Assembly (NCBI GenBank): GCA_963751105.1
Contig: CAVVTG010000002.1
Location: 930,001 to 994,000 of the forward strand
Origin: JACVRW01 sp963751105
Lineage (GTDB): Bacteria > Actinomycetota > Thermoleophilia > Solirubrobacterales > Thermoleophilaceae
Direction of reading: 5' to 3'
DNA length: 64,000 nt
Shown: one piece after another, positions 1 through 8,543 of the stretch
How positions within the stretch are numbered: the first letter of the stretch is position 1
Layout: every line of letters begins with the position of its first letter
The notes under the pieces: model-generated
The model's database searches: none
Seen by the model: the letters and a program-made list of their open reading frames with translations, nothing else
What the model was told of the DNA's origin: nothing
Program-made: the position numbers and the translations under genes

Positions 1-710
1 TGGTCGAACGTGGTCATCGCGATCTTGAAACCATCGCCCTCGTCACCCAGCAGGTTCTCCTTCGGCACCTCGACGTCCTCGAACTTGGGCGCCCCGAGCC
101 GCCAGCCGGGCATGCCCATGGTGCGCAGCCTCTCGACGCTCAGGCCGTCCAGATCACCGGGCACCACGAAGGCGCTGATGCCCTTCGAGCCGGCATCGCC
201 CGTGCGGGCGAACACGACGTAAACGTCCGACAGGCCGGCGTTTCCGATGAACCGCTTCTCTCCGTTGAGCACCCACACATCGCCGCGCTTCTCGGCGCGC
301 GCCTGGAGCGCGGCAGGGTCGGAACCGACACCCGGCTCGGTGAGCGCGTAGGAGCCCAGCTTTTCGCCCGAGGCGAGCGGCGGCAGGAACCGCTTCTTCT
401 GCTCGTGGCTGCCGGCGAGGATGATCGGCAGAGCCGTGAGCTTCACGTATGCCGCCATCAGCGACGCGGTAGCCGAGACCTTGGCCAGCTCCTCGATGTA
501 GGAGCAGAAGCCGACGCTGTTGGCGCCGGCACCACCGTACTCCTCGGGTATCGCGAGCCCGATCAGCCCCTCGCGCGCGAGCGCGTCGTGCACGTCGAGC
601 GGATAGTCGCCCGTCTCGTCGATCTCGAGCATGGGCGTTCGCACCTGCTCGAGGGCGAACTCCCGTATCTGCTCGCGTCGCTCACGCTGCTCGTCGGTCA
701 GCCGCCACAT
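1..710 (-). CDS. acyl-CoA dehydrogenase (N-terminal part; cut by window edge)
   Basis: Oxidises acyl-CoA to enoyl-CoA and passes electrons to ETF. The visible ~236 residues run from a start ATG at 710 (MWRLTDEQ) through the N-terminal helical domain (YGGAGANSVGFCSYIEELAK) into the middle beta domain, with the family signature YALTEPGVGSDPAALQ and the flavin-side stretch GEKRFIGNAG. The catalytic C-terminal domain lies off the left edge, so chain-length class cannot be judged. It is the last gene of a leftward unit fadD-phaC-hydrolase and overlaps the hydrolase stop by 29 bp. Its ETF partner genes lie at 7572-9307. Family assignment is secure; substrate is unknown. Confidence 0.93.
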   Translation of the reverse strand, partial: MWRLTDEQRERREQIREFALEQVRTPMLEIDETGDYPLDVHDALAREGLIGLAIPEEYGGAGANSVGFCSYIEELAKVSATASLMAAYVKLTALPIILAGSHEQKKRFLPPLASGEKLGSYALTEPGVGSDPAALQARAEKRGDVWVLNGEKRFIGNAGLSDVYVVFARTGDAGSKGISAFVVPGDLDGLSVERLRTMGMPGWRLGAPKFEDVEVPKENLLGDEGDGFKIAMTTFD

Positions 711-1653
711 CGCTACTCCCTCTGTTGATCCTCTTGGCCCCCATCGCAAGCAGGCTGGCCCCCGTTCGCAGCGCGCCTATCGGCAGGCCGAGCGCGCGGG
801 TGGCGGGCTCTGTGCGGACCCACACACCGGTTCGCGGCGTGCCGGCGCGGATCGGCCCGCGCCGGGCGAGCCACCGCTCCATCTTCTCGATCGACTCCTC
901 CGGTCGCTCGAGGGCGTAGGCGTGTCCCGCCCCGTCTACCACGGCGAGCTCCGCATCGGGAATCCTCTCCACGAGCATGTGCGCGTTCGCGATCGGGGTC
1001 ATCGCGTCGCACTCGCCGTGCATCACGAGCGTCGGTGCCTGGATCTGGCCGAGGCGCGAGACGGTGTCGTGGTAGACCGACGCCCACCAGTGCGCCGCGA
1101 TGCCCTGGGGCTTCGCCCGGTGCTCCGCGAAATGACGCAGCAGCTCGCGTGTGCGCTGGGGCTGCTCGCGCCGGAACTCGGGTGAGAAGAGCATCGCGCC
1201 GAGCCACGGCCGGCCCGGTTCGGCCAGTGCGCCGGTGGCGGCTGCGCCCAGTGCCCGGAGCTCGCCGAGAGCCGGACGGACGGCCCGCGGACCGCCCGGC
1301 GTGGTGGCGCCCAGCACCAGTCCGCGAACCCGCTCGGGATGGCGAATCGCCAGCTCCTGGGCGATCATGCCGCCCATCGAGACGCCGTAGACGTGCGCGC
1401 TCTCCACGTCGAGGGCGTCGAGCAGGCGCACCCCGTCGTGCGCCAGCTCGGTCATCGAGGTGGGCCGCAGCGGAGAATCGGAGCGGCCTGAGCCACGGTT
1501 GTCGTAGCGGATGCAGTCGAAGCGCGGCTCATATAGGCCGAGCACCGGGTCGAACACCGCCGAGCTGATCGTGAATCCGGTGATCAGCAGCAGCGGCTCG
1601 CCGTGGCCGCTTCGCTCGTACCAGAGCCGCGGGCGCTTCAGCGCGTACGGCAC
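682..1653 (-). CDS. alpha/beta hydrolase
   Basis: A 323-residue alpha/beta-hydrolase-fold protein. The nucleophile elbow GVSMGG places Ser at about residue 92, the acid is Asp about 216 (HGECDAMTP) and the base His about 244 (GAGHAY). An oxyanion-side motif GFTISS follows the first strands. The start is GTG at 1653 (MPYALKRP), 10 bp after the phaC stop, so the genes are probably cotranscribed. Next to PHA synthase it could be a thioesterase, a PHA or oligomer hydrolase or a general esterase; nothing in the sequence decides between them. The last ~50 residues are Arg/Ala-rich and outside the fold. Confidence 0.85.
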   Translation of the reverse strand: MPYALKRPRLWYERSGHGEPLLLITGFTISSAVFDPVLGLYEPRFDCIRYDNRGSGRSDSPLRPTSMTELAHDGVRLLDALDVESAHVYGVSMGGMIAQELAIRHPERVRGLVLGATTPGGPRAVRPALGELRALGAAATGALAEPGRPWLGAMLFSPEFRREQPQRTRELLRHFAEHRAKPQGIAAHWWASVYHDTVSRLGQIQAPTLVMHGECDAMTPIANAHMLVERIPDAELAVVDGAGHAYALERPEESIEKMERWLARRGPIRAGTPRTGVWVRTEPATRALGLPIGALRTGASLLAMGAKRINRGSSDVAADRRAA

Positions 1654-1663
1654 GCGAGCTGCC

Positions 1664-3403
1664 CTAGTCCCCGGCTTCGGCGAGCACGTACTTGCCGGGC
1701 GCCTTCTCGCGCGGCTTGAAGCCGCGGCCGCCGAGTGTCTTGCGCGCCTTCTTCTCGCTGCCCGAGCGCTCCCCGAGCCACTCGATCCAGTCCTCCCACC
1801 AGGTGCCGCGCTGCTTGGAGGCGGACTCGAGCCAATCGTCCGCGGCCGGCGGGTTGCTCTTGCCCGTCTGATAGCTCGCCTTCTCGTTCCCGGGCGGGTT
1901 GACCAAGGCCGCGATGTGCCCGCTGGTGGAGAGCACGAAGCGTGGCTCTGAGCCCAGCAGCTGGGTGGTGGCGTAGCAGTTCTGCCAGGGAGCGATGTGG
2001 TCGGCGATGCCGGCGATGACGTACGAGTCGGCCGTGACCTTCGACAGGTCGATGGGGGTGCCGAGCACCTCCACGCCGCCCGGCTTCACCAGCGAATTCT
2101 CCAGCGACAGCTCGATGAAGTCGCGGTGCAGCGCGGCGGGCATGTTCGTGGCGTCCGCGTTCCAGAACAGCACGTCGAACGCCGGGGGCTCCTTGCCGAG
2201 CAGGTAGTTGTTGATCCAGTAGTTCCAGATCAGGTCGTTGGGGCGTAGCCACGCGAACACGCCCGCCAGCGCGCGGCCGTCCAGATAACCCTTGCGCGCC
2301 GACTCCGCCATTGCCAGCTGGGCAATGTTCTTGTCCGTGAGCGCACCCGCCATCCCCGCCTGCTCGTTGTCGAGGATGCACACTCCCAGCGTGATCCCGG
2401 CGAGCCGGTCGCCCTCCCCGCTCTGGGCGAGGTGGGCCGCTGCCAGCGCGAGCGTGATGCCGCCGGCGCACAGTCCCAGAGCGTGCGACTGGTCGCTCGC
2501 GCTGATCTTCTCGACTGCCTCCAGCGCCTCGAGGGTGGCCTGCACGTAGGTCTCGAGTGTCCAGTCCGCGTGGCGCTCGTCGGGGTTGCGCCAGGAGATG
2601 GCGAACACCTGCTGGCCTCCCTTGACCAGGTACTCGATCATGCTGCGGTCCGGCGCCAGGTCGGTGATGTAGTACTTGTTGATCATCGGCGGCACCACGA
2701 GCAGGGGCGTGGAGCGCACCTTGCTGGTCTGCGGCTCGTACTGAATCAGCTCGAAGACCTCGTTTCGGTGCACCACGGCGCCCGGGGTGACCGCGATGTT
2801 CTCGCCCACCTCGAACTGGGACGAGTCGACCATGTTCGGGATGCGAGGCCGGCTCGACATGTCCGACACGAACCGGCGCGCGCCCTTCACGAAGTTGAGC
2901 CCGCCGGAGTCGATCGTCGCCTTGAGCACCGCCGGGTTGGTGGCCGGGAAGTTGCTCGGGGCCACCAGGTCGACCAGGTTCTCGGCCGCGAAACGAACCC
3001 GGCGCTCGTCGGCCCAGTCGAGCCCGGCATCGGCGAGCACGCCGTCGATCGCCTCACCCGTGGCGAGGTAGGACTGGCCGAGCCGCTTGAAGGCTGGGTT
3101 GCCGAGCCAGGCCGGATCCTTGAAGCGGCGGTCGCTCTTGGGCGGCGCCACCTCCGAGCGGCCGACCGCGATCTTCGCCAGCTCGGCCGCCAGTCCCGCG
3201 CCGCGCCGCGCCACCGTCCGCGGTCGCGCGGCGAGCCGGGCCGCCGCCTTGACGCCCGCCAGCCCAGGGACCCAGCGGCCGCTCGTGCCCATCACCGCGT
3301 CGGTGAGCATCGCGTCCAGGGCGGGGCCGGCGCCGCGCGGCGGCGCGCCCCCGTTCGAGCGCGAGGCTTGGCCGGCTGACTCGGGTTTGGCCTTCGTGGC
3401 CAC
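1664..3403 (-). CDS. phaC: poly(3-hydroxyalkanoate) synthase, class I type
   Basis: Polymerises 3-hydroxyacyl-CoA into storage polyester at the granule surface. The predicted protein is 579 residues, close to the usual class I length. The N-terminal PhaC domain (about 80-250, with RFKDPAW and SNFPATNP) precedes the hydrolase core, whose lipase-like box GLCAGG has Cys about 312 in place of Ser; Asp (IAGIADHIAPW) and His (TSGHIAALVNPPGN) complete the triad. The start is GTG at 3403, two bases after the fadD stop; a longer open frame upstream lies inside fadD and is rejected. No phaA, phaB or phasin gene is in the window, so monomer supply may come from beta-oxidation, which fits the fadD and acyl-CoA dehydrogenase neighbours. 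Confidence 0.93.
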   Translation of the reverse strand: MATKAKPESAGQASRSNGGAPPRGAGPALDAMLTDAVMGTSGRWVPGLAGVKAAARLAARPRTVARRGAGLAAELAKIAVGRSEVAPPKSDRRFKDPAWLGNPAFKRLGQSYLATGEAIDGVLADAGLDWADERRVRFAAENLVDLVAPSNFPATNPAVLKATIDSGGLNFVKGARRFVSDMSSRPRIPNMVDSSQFEVGENIAVTPGAVVHRNEVFELIQYEPQTSKVRSTPLLVVPPMINKYYITDLAPDRSMIEYLVKGGQQVFAISWRNPDERHADWTLETYVQATLEALEAVEKISASDQSHALGLCAGGITLALAAAHLAQSGEGDRLAGITLGVCILDNEQAGMAGALTDKNIAQLAMAESARKGYLDGRALAGVFAWLRPNDLIWNYWINNYLLGKEPPAFDVLFWNADATNMPAALHRDFIELSLENSLVKPGGVEVLGTPIDLSKVTADSYVIAGIADHIAPWQNCYATTQLLGSEPRFVLSTSGHIAALVNPPGNEKASYQTGKSNPPAADDWLESASKQRGTWWEDWIEWLGERSGSEKKARKTLGGRGFKPREKAPGKYVLAEAGD

Positions 3404-3405
3404 GC

Positions 3406-4911
3406 TCAGCTGCTCTCGACCTGCTCGGGTGCCTCGATGTCCTTCTTCAGGATCTTCCCGGTCGGGCCCTTGGGCAGCTCGTCCAGGAACCACACCTTGC
3501 GCGGGTACTTGTAGCCCGCCACCTCGCCCTTCACGTATTCGCGGAGGTCGTCCTCGCTCGCCTCGGCGCCTTCCTTGAGCACCACCGCGGCACCCACCTC
3601 CTCGCCCATCTCCTCGTCGGGCAAGCCGATCACGGCGGCCTCGAGGACGTCGGGATGTTCGTAGAGCACTTCCTCGACCTCGCGCGGGTAGACGTTGTAG
3701 CCGCCGCGAATGATCAGCTCCTTCTTGCGGTCCACGATCGTGAAGTAGCCGTCCTCGTCGACCTTGCCCATGTCGCCGCTGTGGAACCAGCCGTCCCTGA
3801 TCGCCTCCTCCGTGGCTTCGGCCCGGTTCCAGTAGCCCTTCATGACGTTGTGTCCCTTGATGACGATCTCGCCGACCTCGCCTTCCTCGACGTCGTCGCC
3901 GTCGTCGTTCACGAGCTTCATCTCCACGCCGTCGATCGGAGTGCCGATCGAGCCGGGCTTGCGCTCTCGGTCGGGGTGGTTGAACGAGGCCACCGGCGAG
4001 GTCTCCGACAGGCCGTAGCCCTCGAGCACGTGGCAGGCGAACTGCTCCTCGAAGCCCTTCATCACCTCGACCGGCATCGCCGAGCCGCCTGACATGCATA
4101 CACGAAGCGCCGACACGTCCACGTCGTCCTTCGAGTCGTGGTTGAGCATGGCGGTGAACATCGTCGGCACGCCCTGGAACACAGTGACGCCGTCCCGCTG
4201 GAGGATCTCCAGGGCCTTGCCGGGCTCGAAGCGCGGGATCATCGAGAGCGTGGCGCCCGCCGTCATCGCCGCGTTCAACCCGCAGGTCTGGCCGAACGAG
4301 TGGAACAGGGGCAGTGCGCCGAGCAGAATGTCGTCCTCGCTCGCGCCGGCCAGCCCGACTGACGCCTCGGCGTTCTTCAGCAGGTTCGAGTGCGTGAGCT
4401 CGGCGCCCTTCGGCTTGCCCGTGGTGCCCGACGTGTAGAGGATCACGGCGGTGTCGCCGTCCTCGCGGTCGGCGACATCGAAGTCCGGCTCGTGCTCGCC
4501 CAACAACTCTTCGAACCTGCCGGGCTCGACCAGCACCAGCTCGGCGCCGGCATCGTCGGCCGCCTGCTTGGCGGCGTCCTCGAAGTCGTGCCAGGCGAAC
4601 AGCAGCTTCGCCTCGGGGTCCTCGAGGTAGAAGCCGGCCTCACGCTTCTTCAGGAGCGGATTCATGGGCACCGCCACGCCGCCGGCGCGCAGAATCCCGT
4701 AGTAGACGACCGGAAACTGCGGCACGTTCGGCAGCATGATCCCGACGCGGTCGCCGGGCTCGATCCCCTTGTCCTTGAGCAGAGCGGCGGCGCGTGAGCT
4801 GGCCTCGTTCAGCTGTTCGAAGCTCATCTCAAAGTCATCGAGCTTGATGGCCGTTCGGTCGCCATGGCGGTCGGCGGTGTCGGTGAGAGCGGTGGCGAGA
4901 TTTGTTGGCAT
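3406..4911 (-). CDS. fadD: long-chain fatty-acid-CoA ligase (AMP-binding)
   Basis: Activates fatty acids to acyl-CoA through an acyl-AMP. The 501-residue protein shows the P-loop YTSGTTGKPKGAELTH, the middle motif GYGLSETSP, the hinge region DRKKELIIRGGYNVYPREVEE and the C-terminal Lys motif GPTGKILKKD. ATG at 4911 (MPTNLATAL) is preferred to the upstream ATG at 4986 because it begins at the normal N-terminus and follows an AG-rich stretch. It heads the leftward unit fadD-phaC-hydrolase-dehydrogenase and diverges from the methyltransferase at 4985. Chain-length preference is unknown. Confidence 0.92.
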   Translation of the reverse strand: MPTNLATALTDTADRHGDRTAIKLDDFEMSFEQLNEASSRAAALLKDKGIEPGDRVGIMLPNVPQFPVVYYGILRAGGVAVPMNPLLKKREAGFYLEDPEAKLLFAWHDFEDAAKQAADDAGAELVLVEPGRFEELLGEHEPDFDVADREDGDTAVILYTSGTTGKPKGAELTHSNLLKNAEASVGLAGASEDDILLGALPLFHSFGQTCGLNAAMTAGATLSMIPRFEPGKALEILQRDGVTVFQGVPTMFTAMLNHDSKDDVDVSALRVCMSGGSAMPVEVMKGFEEQFACHVLEGYGLSETSPVASFNHPDRERKPGSIGTPIDGVEMKLVNDDGDDVEEGEVGEIVIKGHNVMKGYWNRAEATEEAIRDGWFHSGDMGKVDEDGYFTIVDRKKELIIRGGYNVYPREVEEVLYEHPDVLEAAVIGLPDEEMGEEVGAAVVLKEGAEASEDDLREYVKGEVAGYKYPRKVWFLDELPKGPTGKILKKDIEAPEQVESS

Positions 4912-4920
4912 GTCTCTCTC

Positions 4921-4970
4921 GCCTACCCGGCTCGGTGGTCGTCTACGCGGCGTGCGCAGCCCGGGTAGGC
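4921..4970. promoter_or_regulatory. divergent promoter region with 10-bp inverted repeat
   Basis: GCCTACCCGG at 4921-4930 and its exact reverse complement CCGGGTAGGC at 4961-4970 face each other across 30 bp between two divergent genes. Read outward, each arm ends in a -10-like box: TAGGCG 8 nt before the fadD ATG and TAGGCT 13 nt before the methyltransferase ATG. The repeat may therefore be two matched divergent promoters, or an operator with widely spaced arms. The arms are seen directly; the function is inferred. Confidence 0.45.
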
Positions 4971-4984
4971 TGAACGCGGCCGTC

Positions 4985-5602
4985 ATGGGTGTCTACGGCG
5001 ATCATGTTCTTCCGCGGATCATCAACGCCGCCTGCGGGCTGAAGTCCGGGGATCCGCTGCGCGAGCGGGTCTGTCAGGGGCTCGAGGGAGAGGTCGTGGA
5101 GATCGGCTTCGGCTCGGGCCTGAACGTTCCCTTCTACGGACCGGGGGTGAGCCGCGTGGCCGCCGTCGAGCCGGCGGACGTGGGGTGGAAGCTGGCCGAG
5201 AAACGCCTCAGAGCCACCAGCGTTCCGGTCGACCGCTCCGGTCTGGACGGCCAGTCGCTGCCCTTCGCCGACCACAGCTTCGACTCCGCACTGTCCACCT
5301 GGACCATGTGCACGATCCCCGACGTGAACATCGCCCTGGCCGAGCTGCGTCGTGTGCTCAGGCCGGGCGGCACGCTGCACTTCTTGGAGCACGGGCTGGC
5401 CCCTGACGAGAACGTGCGCACCTGGCAGCATCGCTTCGAGCCGGTGCAGAAGCGGGTGTTCGGGGGCTGCCACCTGACCCGCCGCGTGCCCGAGCTGATC
5501 ACCGGCGCGGGATTCACCGTCACCGCGCTCGACGTCTTTTACGATGACGGCATCCCGAAGTTCATCGGCGCGGACTCGCTCGGTACCGCGACCTCGCCCT
5601 AG
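4985..5602 (+). CDS. class I SAM-dependent methyltransferase
   Basis: A 205-residue small-molecule type methyltransferase. Motif I is VVEIGFGSGLNVPFY, followed by an acidic residue in AAVEPAD, the post-I/motif II region SLPFADHSFDSALSTWTMCTI and the PGGTLHFLEHG strand. The overall pattern resembles the METTL7/UbiE-like Methyltransf_11 group. ATG at 4985 (MGVYGDHVLPR) is chosen because the upstream frame runs back into fadD. Its stop shares the CTAG sequence at 5599-5602 with the stop of the convergent Fe-S gene. Substrate is not evident; lipids, quinones or thiols are all possible in this group. Confidence 0.82.
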   Translation: MGVYGDHVLPRIINAACGLKSGDPLRERVCQGLEGEVVEIGFGSGLNVPFYGPGVSRVAAVEPADVGWKLAEKRLRATSVPVDRSGLDGQSLPFADHSFDSALSTWTMCTIPDVNIALAELRRVLRPGGTLHFLEHGLAPDENVRTWQHRFEPVQKRVFGGCHLTRRVPELITGAGFTVTALDVFYDDGIPKFIGADSLGTATSP

Positions 5603-7569
5603 TCGCTCGGCGGCTCGAGCGACTCCACCAGCAGGGTGGACACGTCGGCCACGCGCAGCTCGTCGCCGCGGGCCTTCACGCCGTCGTCGAGCATGACGGT
5701 GCAGAAGGGGCAGGCCACGGCGAGCGTCTCGGCTCCGGTGGCGGCCGCCTCGCGGGCGCGCTCCTCGTTGATGAGGCCGCCGCGCTCCTCCATCCACATG
5801 TGGGCGCCGCCCGCGCCGCAACAGAACGTGCGCTTGCCGGAGCGCTCCATCTCCACCGGGCGGCCGACGGCGGACACCAGCTCGCGCGGATCGGCCAGCA
5901 CGTCGTTGTGACGGGCCAGGTAGCACGAGTCGTGGTAGGTGATCGATCGCTCGGCGTCCGCGGTGGGCCGCAGCCGCCCCTCGCGCACGAGGTCGGCCAG
6001 CAGCTCGGAGTGGTGCACGACCTCGTAGTTGCCGCCGAAGTCGCCGTACTCGTTGCCGAGCGTGTTGAAGCAGTGCGGACAGCTGGCCACGATCTTGGTC
6101 ACGCCGGCCTCGTTGAGCGTGCCCACGTTCTGCTCGGCGTGGGCCTGGAACAGGTACTCGTTGCCCATCCGCCGCGCCGGGTCGCCGGTGCACGACTCAC
6201 GGGGGCCGAGGATCGCGAAGTCCACTCCGGCCGCCTGCAGCAGCCGCGCGGTGGACTCGGCCGCGGTGCGGGCGCGCTCGTCGAAGGACGCGGCGCAGCC
6301 CACCCAATAGAGGACCTCGGGGGCGGGGTCGCCCGGCTCGAGCACACGGACTCCGAGCCGCTCGGCCCAGTCGGCGCGTTCGGTCTGCGGCTTGCCCCAG
6401 GGGTTCGACGCCCGCTCGACGTCGCGCAGCATCGGCTCGGCCTCGGCGGGGAACGAGGAGTCCATCATCACCAGGTGACGGCGCAGGTCGATGATGTGGT
6501 CCACGTGCTCGATCGACACCGGGCACTCGCGCACGCAGGCGCCGCAGGTCACGCAGTCCCAGACCACGTTCTCGCTCACGGCTCCGGGCACCAGCGGCGC
6601 GGGCTCGAAGCCCTCGTCGCCGCGCACCAGGGCGGGGCCCTCCTCGAACACCTGGTCGCGCAGCGCCATGATCAGCAGCTTGGGCGACAGCTCCTTGCCG
6701 GTGGCGAAGGCGGGGCAGACGTCCTGGCAGCGCCCGCATTCGGTGCAAGACATCGTGTCGAGCGTCTGCTTCCAGGTCAGATCCGGCACGGTGCCGGCGC
6801 CGAAGCGCATCTCGTCGTCGGGCACGTCGAAGCGCAGGGGATCGAGCCGCCCCGGCGCGGTGGTGCGCCCGAAGAACACGTTGATCGCGGCCGTGACGAT
6901 GTGCAGGTGCTTGGAGTGGGGGAGGTAGGCCAGGAAGGCGAGGATCAGCAGCACGTGCGCCCATACGAAGACGCGCTCCAACACCTCCGTCGTGCCGTTG
7001 TCGGCGAAGAGTCCCGACACCAGGTCCGACACCGGCGACCACGACGCCGGCCATTCGTTCAGGCCCAGCGCGATGCGCGACGCGTGCCAGAGCAGCAGCG
7101 TGGTCACGATCCCCGCGATCATGGCCAGGATCAGGTCGGCCTCGCCGAGGTGGCTGCCCTTGAAGCGCGCCGGGCGCTGGACCTTGCGGATGGCCAGGGC
7201 GGCGACCACGCCGATCAGAACGAGCACGGCGAAGACGTCGACCATCAGCGCGAACCAGCCCTGGTGGCCGAGCCACGGCAGCGTGGCCTCGCGGTCCACG
7301 GCGCCGATCATCGCGATCACGATCGTGGGGAAGAGCACCACGAAGCCCCAGAAGATGAAGGCGTGCACGAGCCCGGGGACCAGGCGCTGGAAGAGCTTGC
7401 GCTGCCCGAGGACGATCACGGCCTCGTTGCGGGTGCGCCGGGGCAGATCACCCGAGCGCGAGGCCGGCTTGCCCATCCGCACCACGTCGAACAGGAGCTT
7501 GGCCCTGCGCGCGAACAGACCACCGCACACGGCGAGGGCCGCGGCCAGTGCGACCGCTCCGACCACCAC
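5599..7569 (-). CDS. etfD: membrane Fe-S ETF:menaquinone oxidoreductase (EtfD/heterodisulfide-reductase-like)
   Basis: Predicted to take electrons from reduced ETF and pass them to menaquinone in the membrane, as proposed for mycobacterial EtfD (Rv0338c family). The 656 residues begin with about five membrane segments (near 1-20, 66-90, 104-127, 145-167, 199-217), with His residues that could bind haem (HAF, WAH, HSKHLH). Two [4Fe-4S] motifs follow: Cys 275/278/281/285 and 339/342/345/349. Two CCG domains come last (SCPHCFNTL, FCCGAGGAH, ACPFCTVML). The GTG start is 2 nt after the etfA stop. Position directly behind etfBA strongly supports the role. It is shorter than the ~880-residue mycobacterial protein. 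Confidence 0.85.
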   Translation of the reverse strand: MVVGAVALAAALAVCGGLFARRAKLLFDVVRMGKPASRSGDLPRRTRNEAVIVLGQRKLFQRLVPGLVHAFIFWGFVVLFPTIVIAMIGAVDREATLPWLGHQGWFALMVDVFAVLVLIGVVAALAIRKVQRPARFKGSHLGEADLILAMIAGIVTTLLLWHASRIALGLNEWPASWSPVSDLVSGLFADNGTTEVLERVFVWAHVLLILAFLAYLPHSKHLHIVTAAINVFFGRTTAPGRLDPLRFDVPDDEMRFGAGTVPDLTWKQTLDTMSCTECGRCQDVCPAFATGKELSPKLLIMALRDQVFEEGPALVRGDEGFEPAPLVPGAVSENVVWDCVTCGACVRECPVSIEHVDHIIDLRRHLVMMDSSFPAEAEPMLRDVERASNPWGKPQTERADWAERLGVRVLEPGDPAPEVLYWVGCAASFDERARTAAESTARLLQAAGVDFAILGPRESCTGDPARRMGNEYLFQAHAEQNVGTLNEAGVTKIVASCPHCFNTLGNEYGDFGGNYEVVHHSELLADLVREGRLRPTADAERSITYHDSCYLARHNDVLADPRELVSAVGRPVEMERSGKRTFCCGAGGAHMWMEERGGLINEERAREAAATGAETLAVACPFCTVMLDDGVKARGDELRVADVSTLLVESLEPPSD

Positions 7570-7571
7570 GT

Positions 7572-8543
7572 CTATGGCGAGCGCGCCTTTCGCAGCTCGG
7601 CGGTGATGGCCGGCACGATCTCGGTCAGGTCACCGATGACGGCGTAGTCGGCGGTGGCGAGAATGGGCGCCTCGGCGTCGGAGTTGATGGCCAGGATCTT
7701 CTTCGCTCCCTTGCACCCCGCGATGTGCTGGGTGGCGCCGCTGATCCCGCAGGCGATGTAGAGGTCGGGTGAGACCTTCGTCCCGGTCTGGCCCACCTGG
7801 TCGGTGTGGGGGCGCCAGCCCGCGCTCGTCACCACGCGCGAGCAGCCCACCGCGGCGTCCAGCAGCGCGGCCAGCTCCTCCAGGATCCCGAACCCGTCCG
7901 CCGAGCCCACGCCGCGGCCCCCGCTGACCACCACCTTGGCCTCGGCGAGGGAGATGCCGGTGGCCACGTCGTCCACGTGCTCGCTCACCTGGACGGCCAG
8001 GTCGCTCTCGTCCAGCGCGGGAGCGAACGCCTCGACCTCGGCCGGACCCGCACCGTTGCCGGGGGCGGCGGGCAGCGCGTGCGGGGCCACCGAGAGCAGG
8101 GGGAGCGGCGAGTGCAGCGCAGCCTCCTCCAGCAGGCTTCCTCCCCAGCGGATGCGAGTGACCTCCAGCTCGGCCCCGGGCCGCACCTCGGTGCAGTTGG
8201 CCGCGAAGGGCAGGTCGCGGCGGGCGGCCACGTGAGCCAGCACCTCGTTGCCGCGGTTGGTGCCCGCAGCCACCACGGCTGACGCCTCGGTGCGCTCGAT
8301 CGCGTCCGTGACGCTGCGGGCCCAGGCTCCGGGTGCGTAGGCCGCCAGCCGCTCGTCCTCGGCCACGTGCGCCGCGCTCACCCCGTGAGCGCCGAGCGCC
8401 GCGCCGGCCTCCGGGCCGCCCTGGCCGACGAGCAGCGCGGTCACCGGCTCGTCGCCCGCCAGCGAGCGCGCGAGGGTCAGCGCCTGAAGCGACAGCTCGT
8501 CGGCCTCGCCGTCCACGTGCTCGATCAGCACCAGGACCGTCAT
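7572..8543 (-). CDS. etfA: electron transfer flavoprotein alpha subunit
   Basis: FAD-binding subunit of ETF, the soluble carrier between acyl-CoA or methylamine dehydrogenases and the membrane. The 323-residue protein has the alternating N-terminal domain and the diagnostic C-terminal FAD domain: VVSGGRGVGS, a GWRPHTDQVGQTGTKVSPDLYIACGISG stretch (8 residues past the signature start to the ISG) and the AINSDAEAPIL segment. The start ATG at 8543 shares one base with the etfB stop. The longer open frame running upstream through etfB is an out-of-frame shadow. Confidence 0.95.
   Translation of the reverse strand: MTVLVLIEHVDGEADELSLQALTLARSLAGDEPVTALLVGQGGPEAGAALGAHGVSAAHVAEDERLAAYAPGAWARSVTDAIERTEASAVVAAGTNRGNEVLAHVAARRDLPFAANCTEVRPGAELEVTRIRWGGSLLEEAALHSPLPLLSVAPHALPAAPGNGAGPAEVEAFAPALDESDLAVQVSEHVDDVATGISLAEAKVVVSGGRGVGSADGFGILEELAALLDAAVGCSRVVTSAGWRPHTDQVGQTGTKVSPDLYIACGISGATQHIAGCKGAKKILAINSDAEAPILATADYAVIGDLTEIVPAITAELRKARSP

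Noticed and set aside
1664..4099. 811-codon frame merging phaC with an upstream extension
   Set aside because: The extra N-terminal part lies out of frame inside fadD and is Arg/Gly-rich; phaC begins at GTG 3403.
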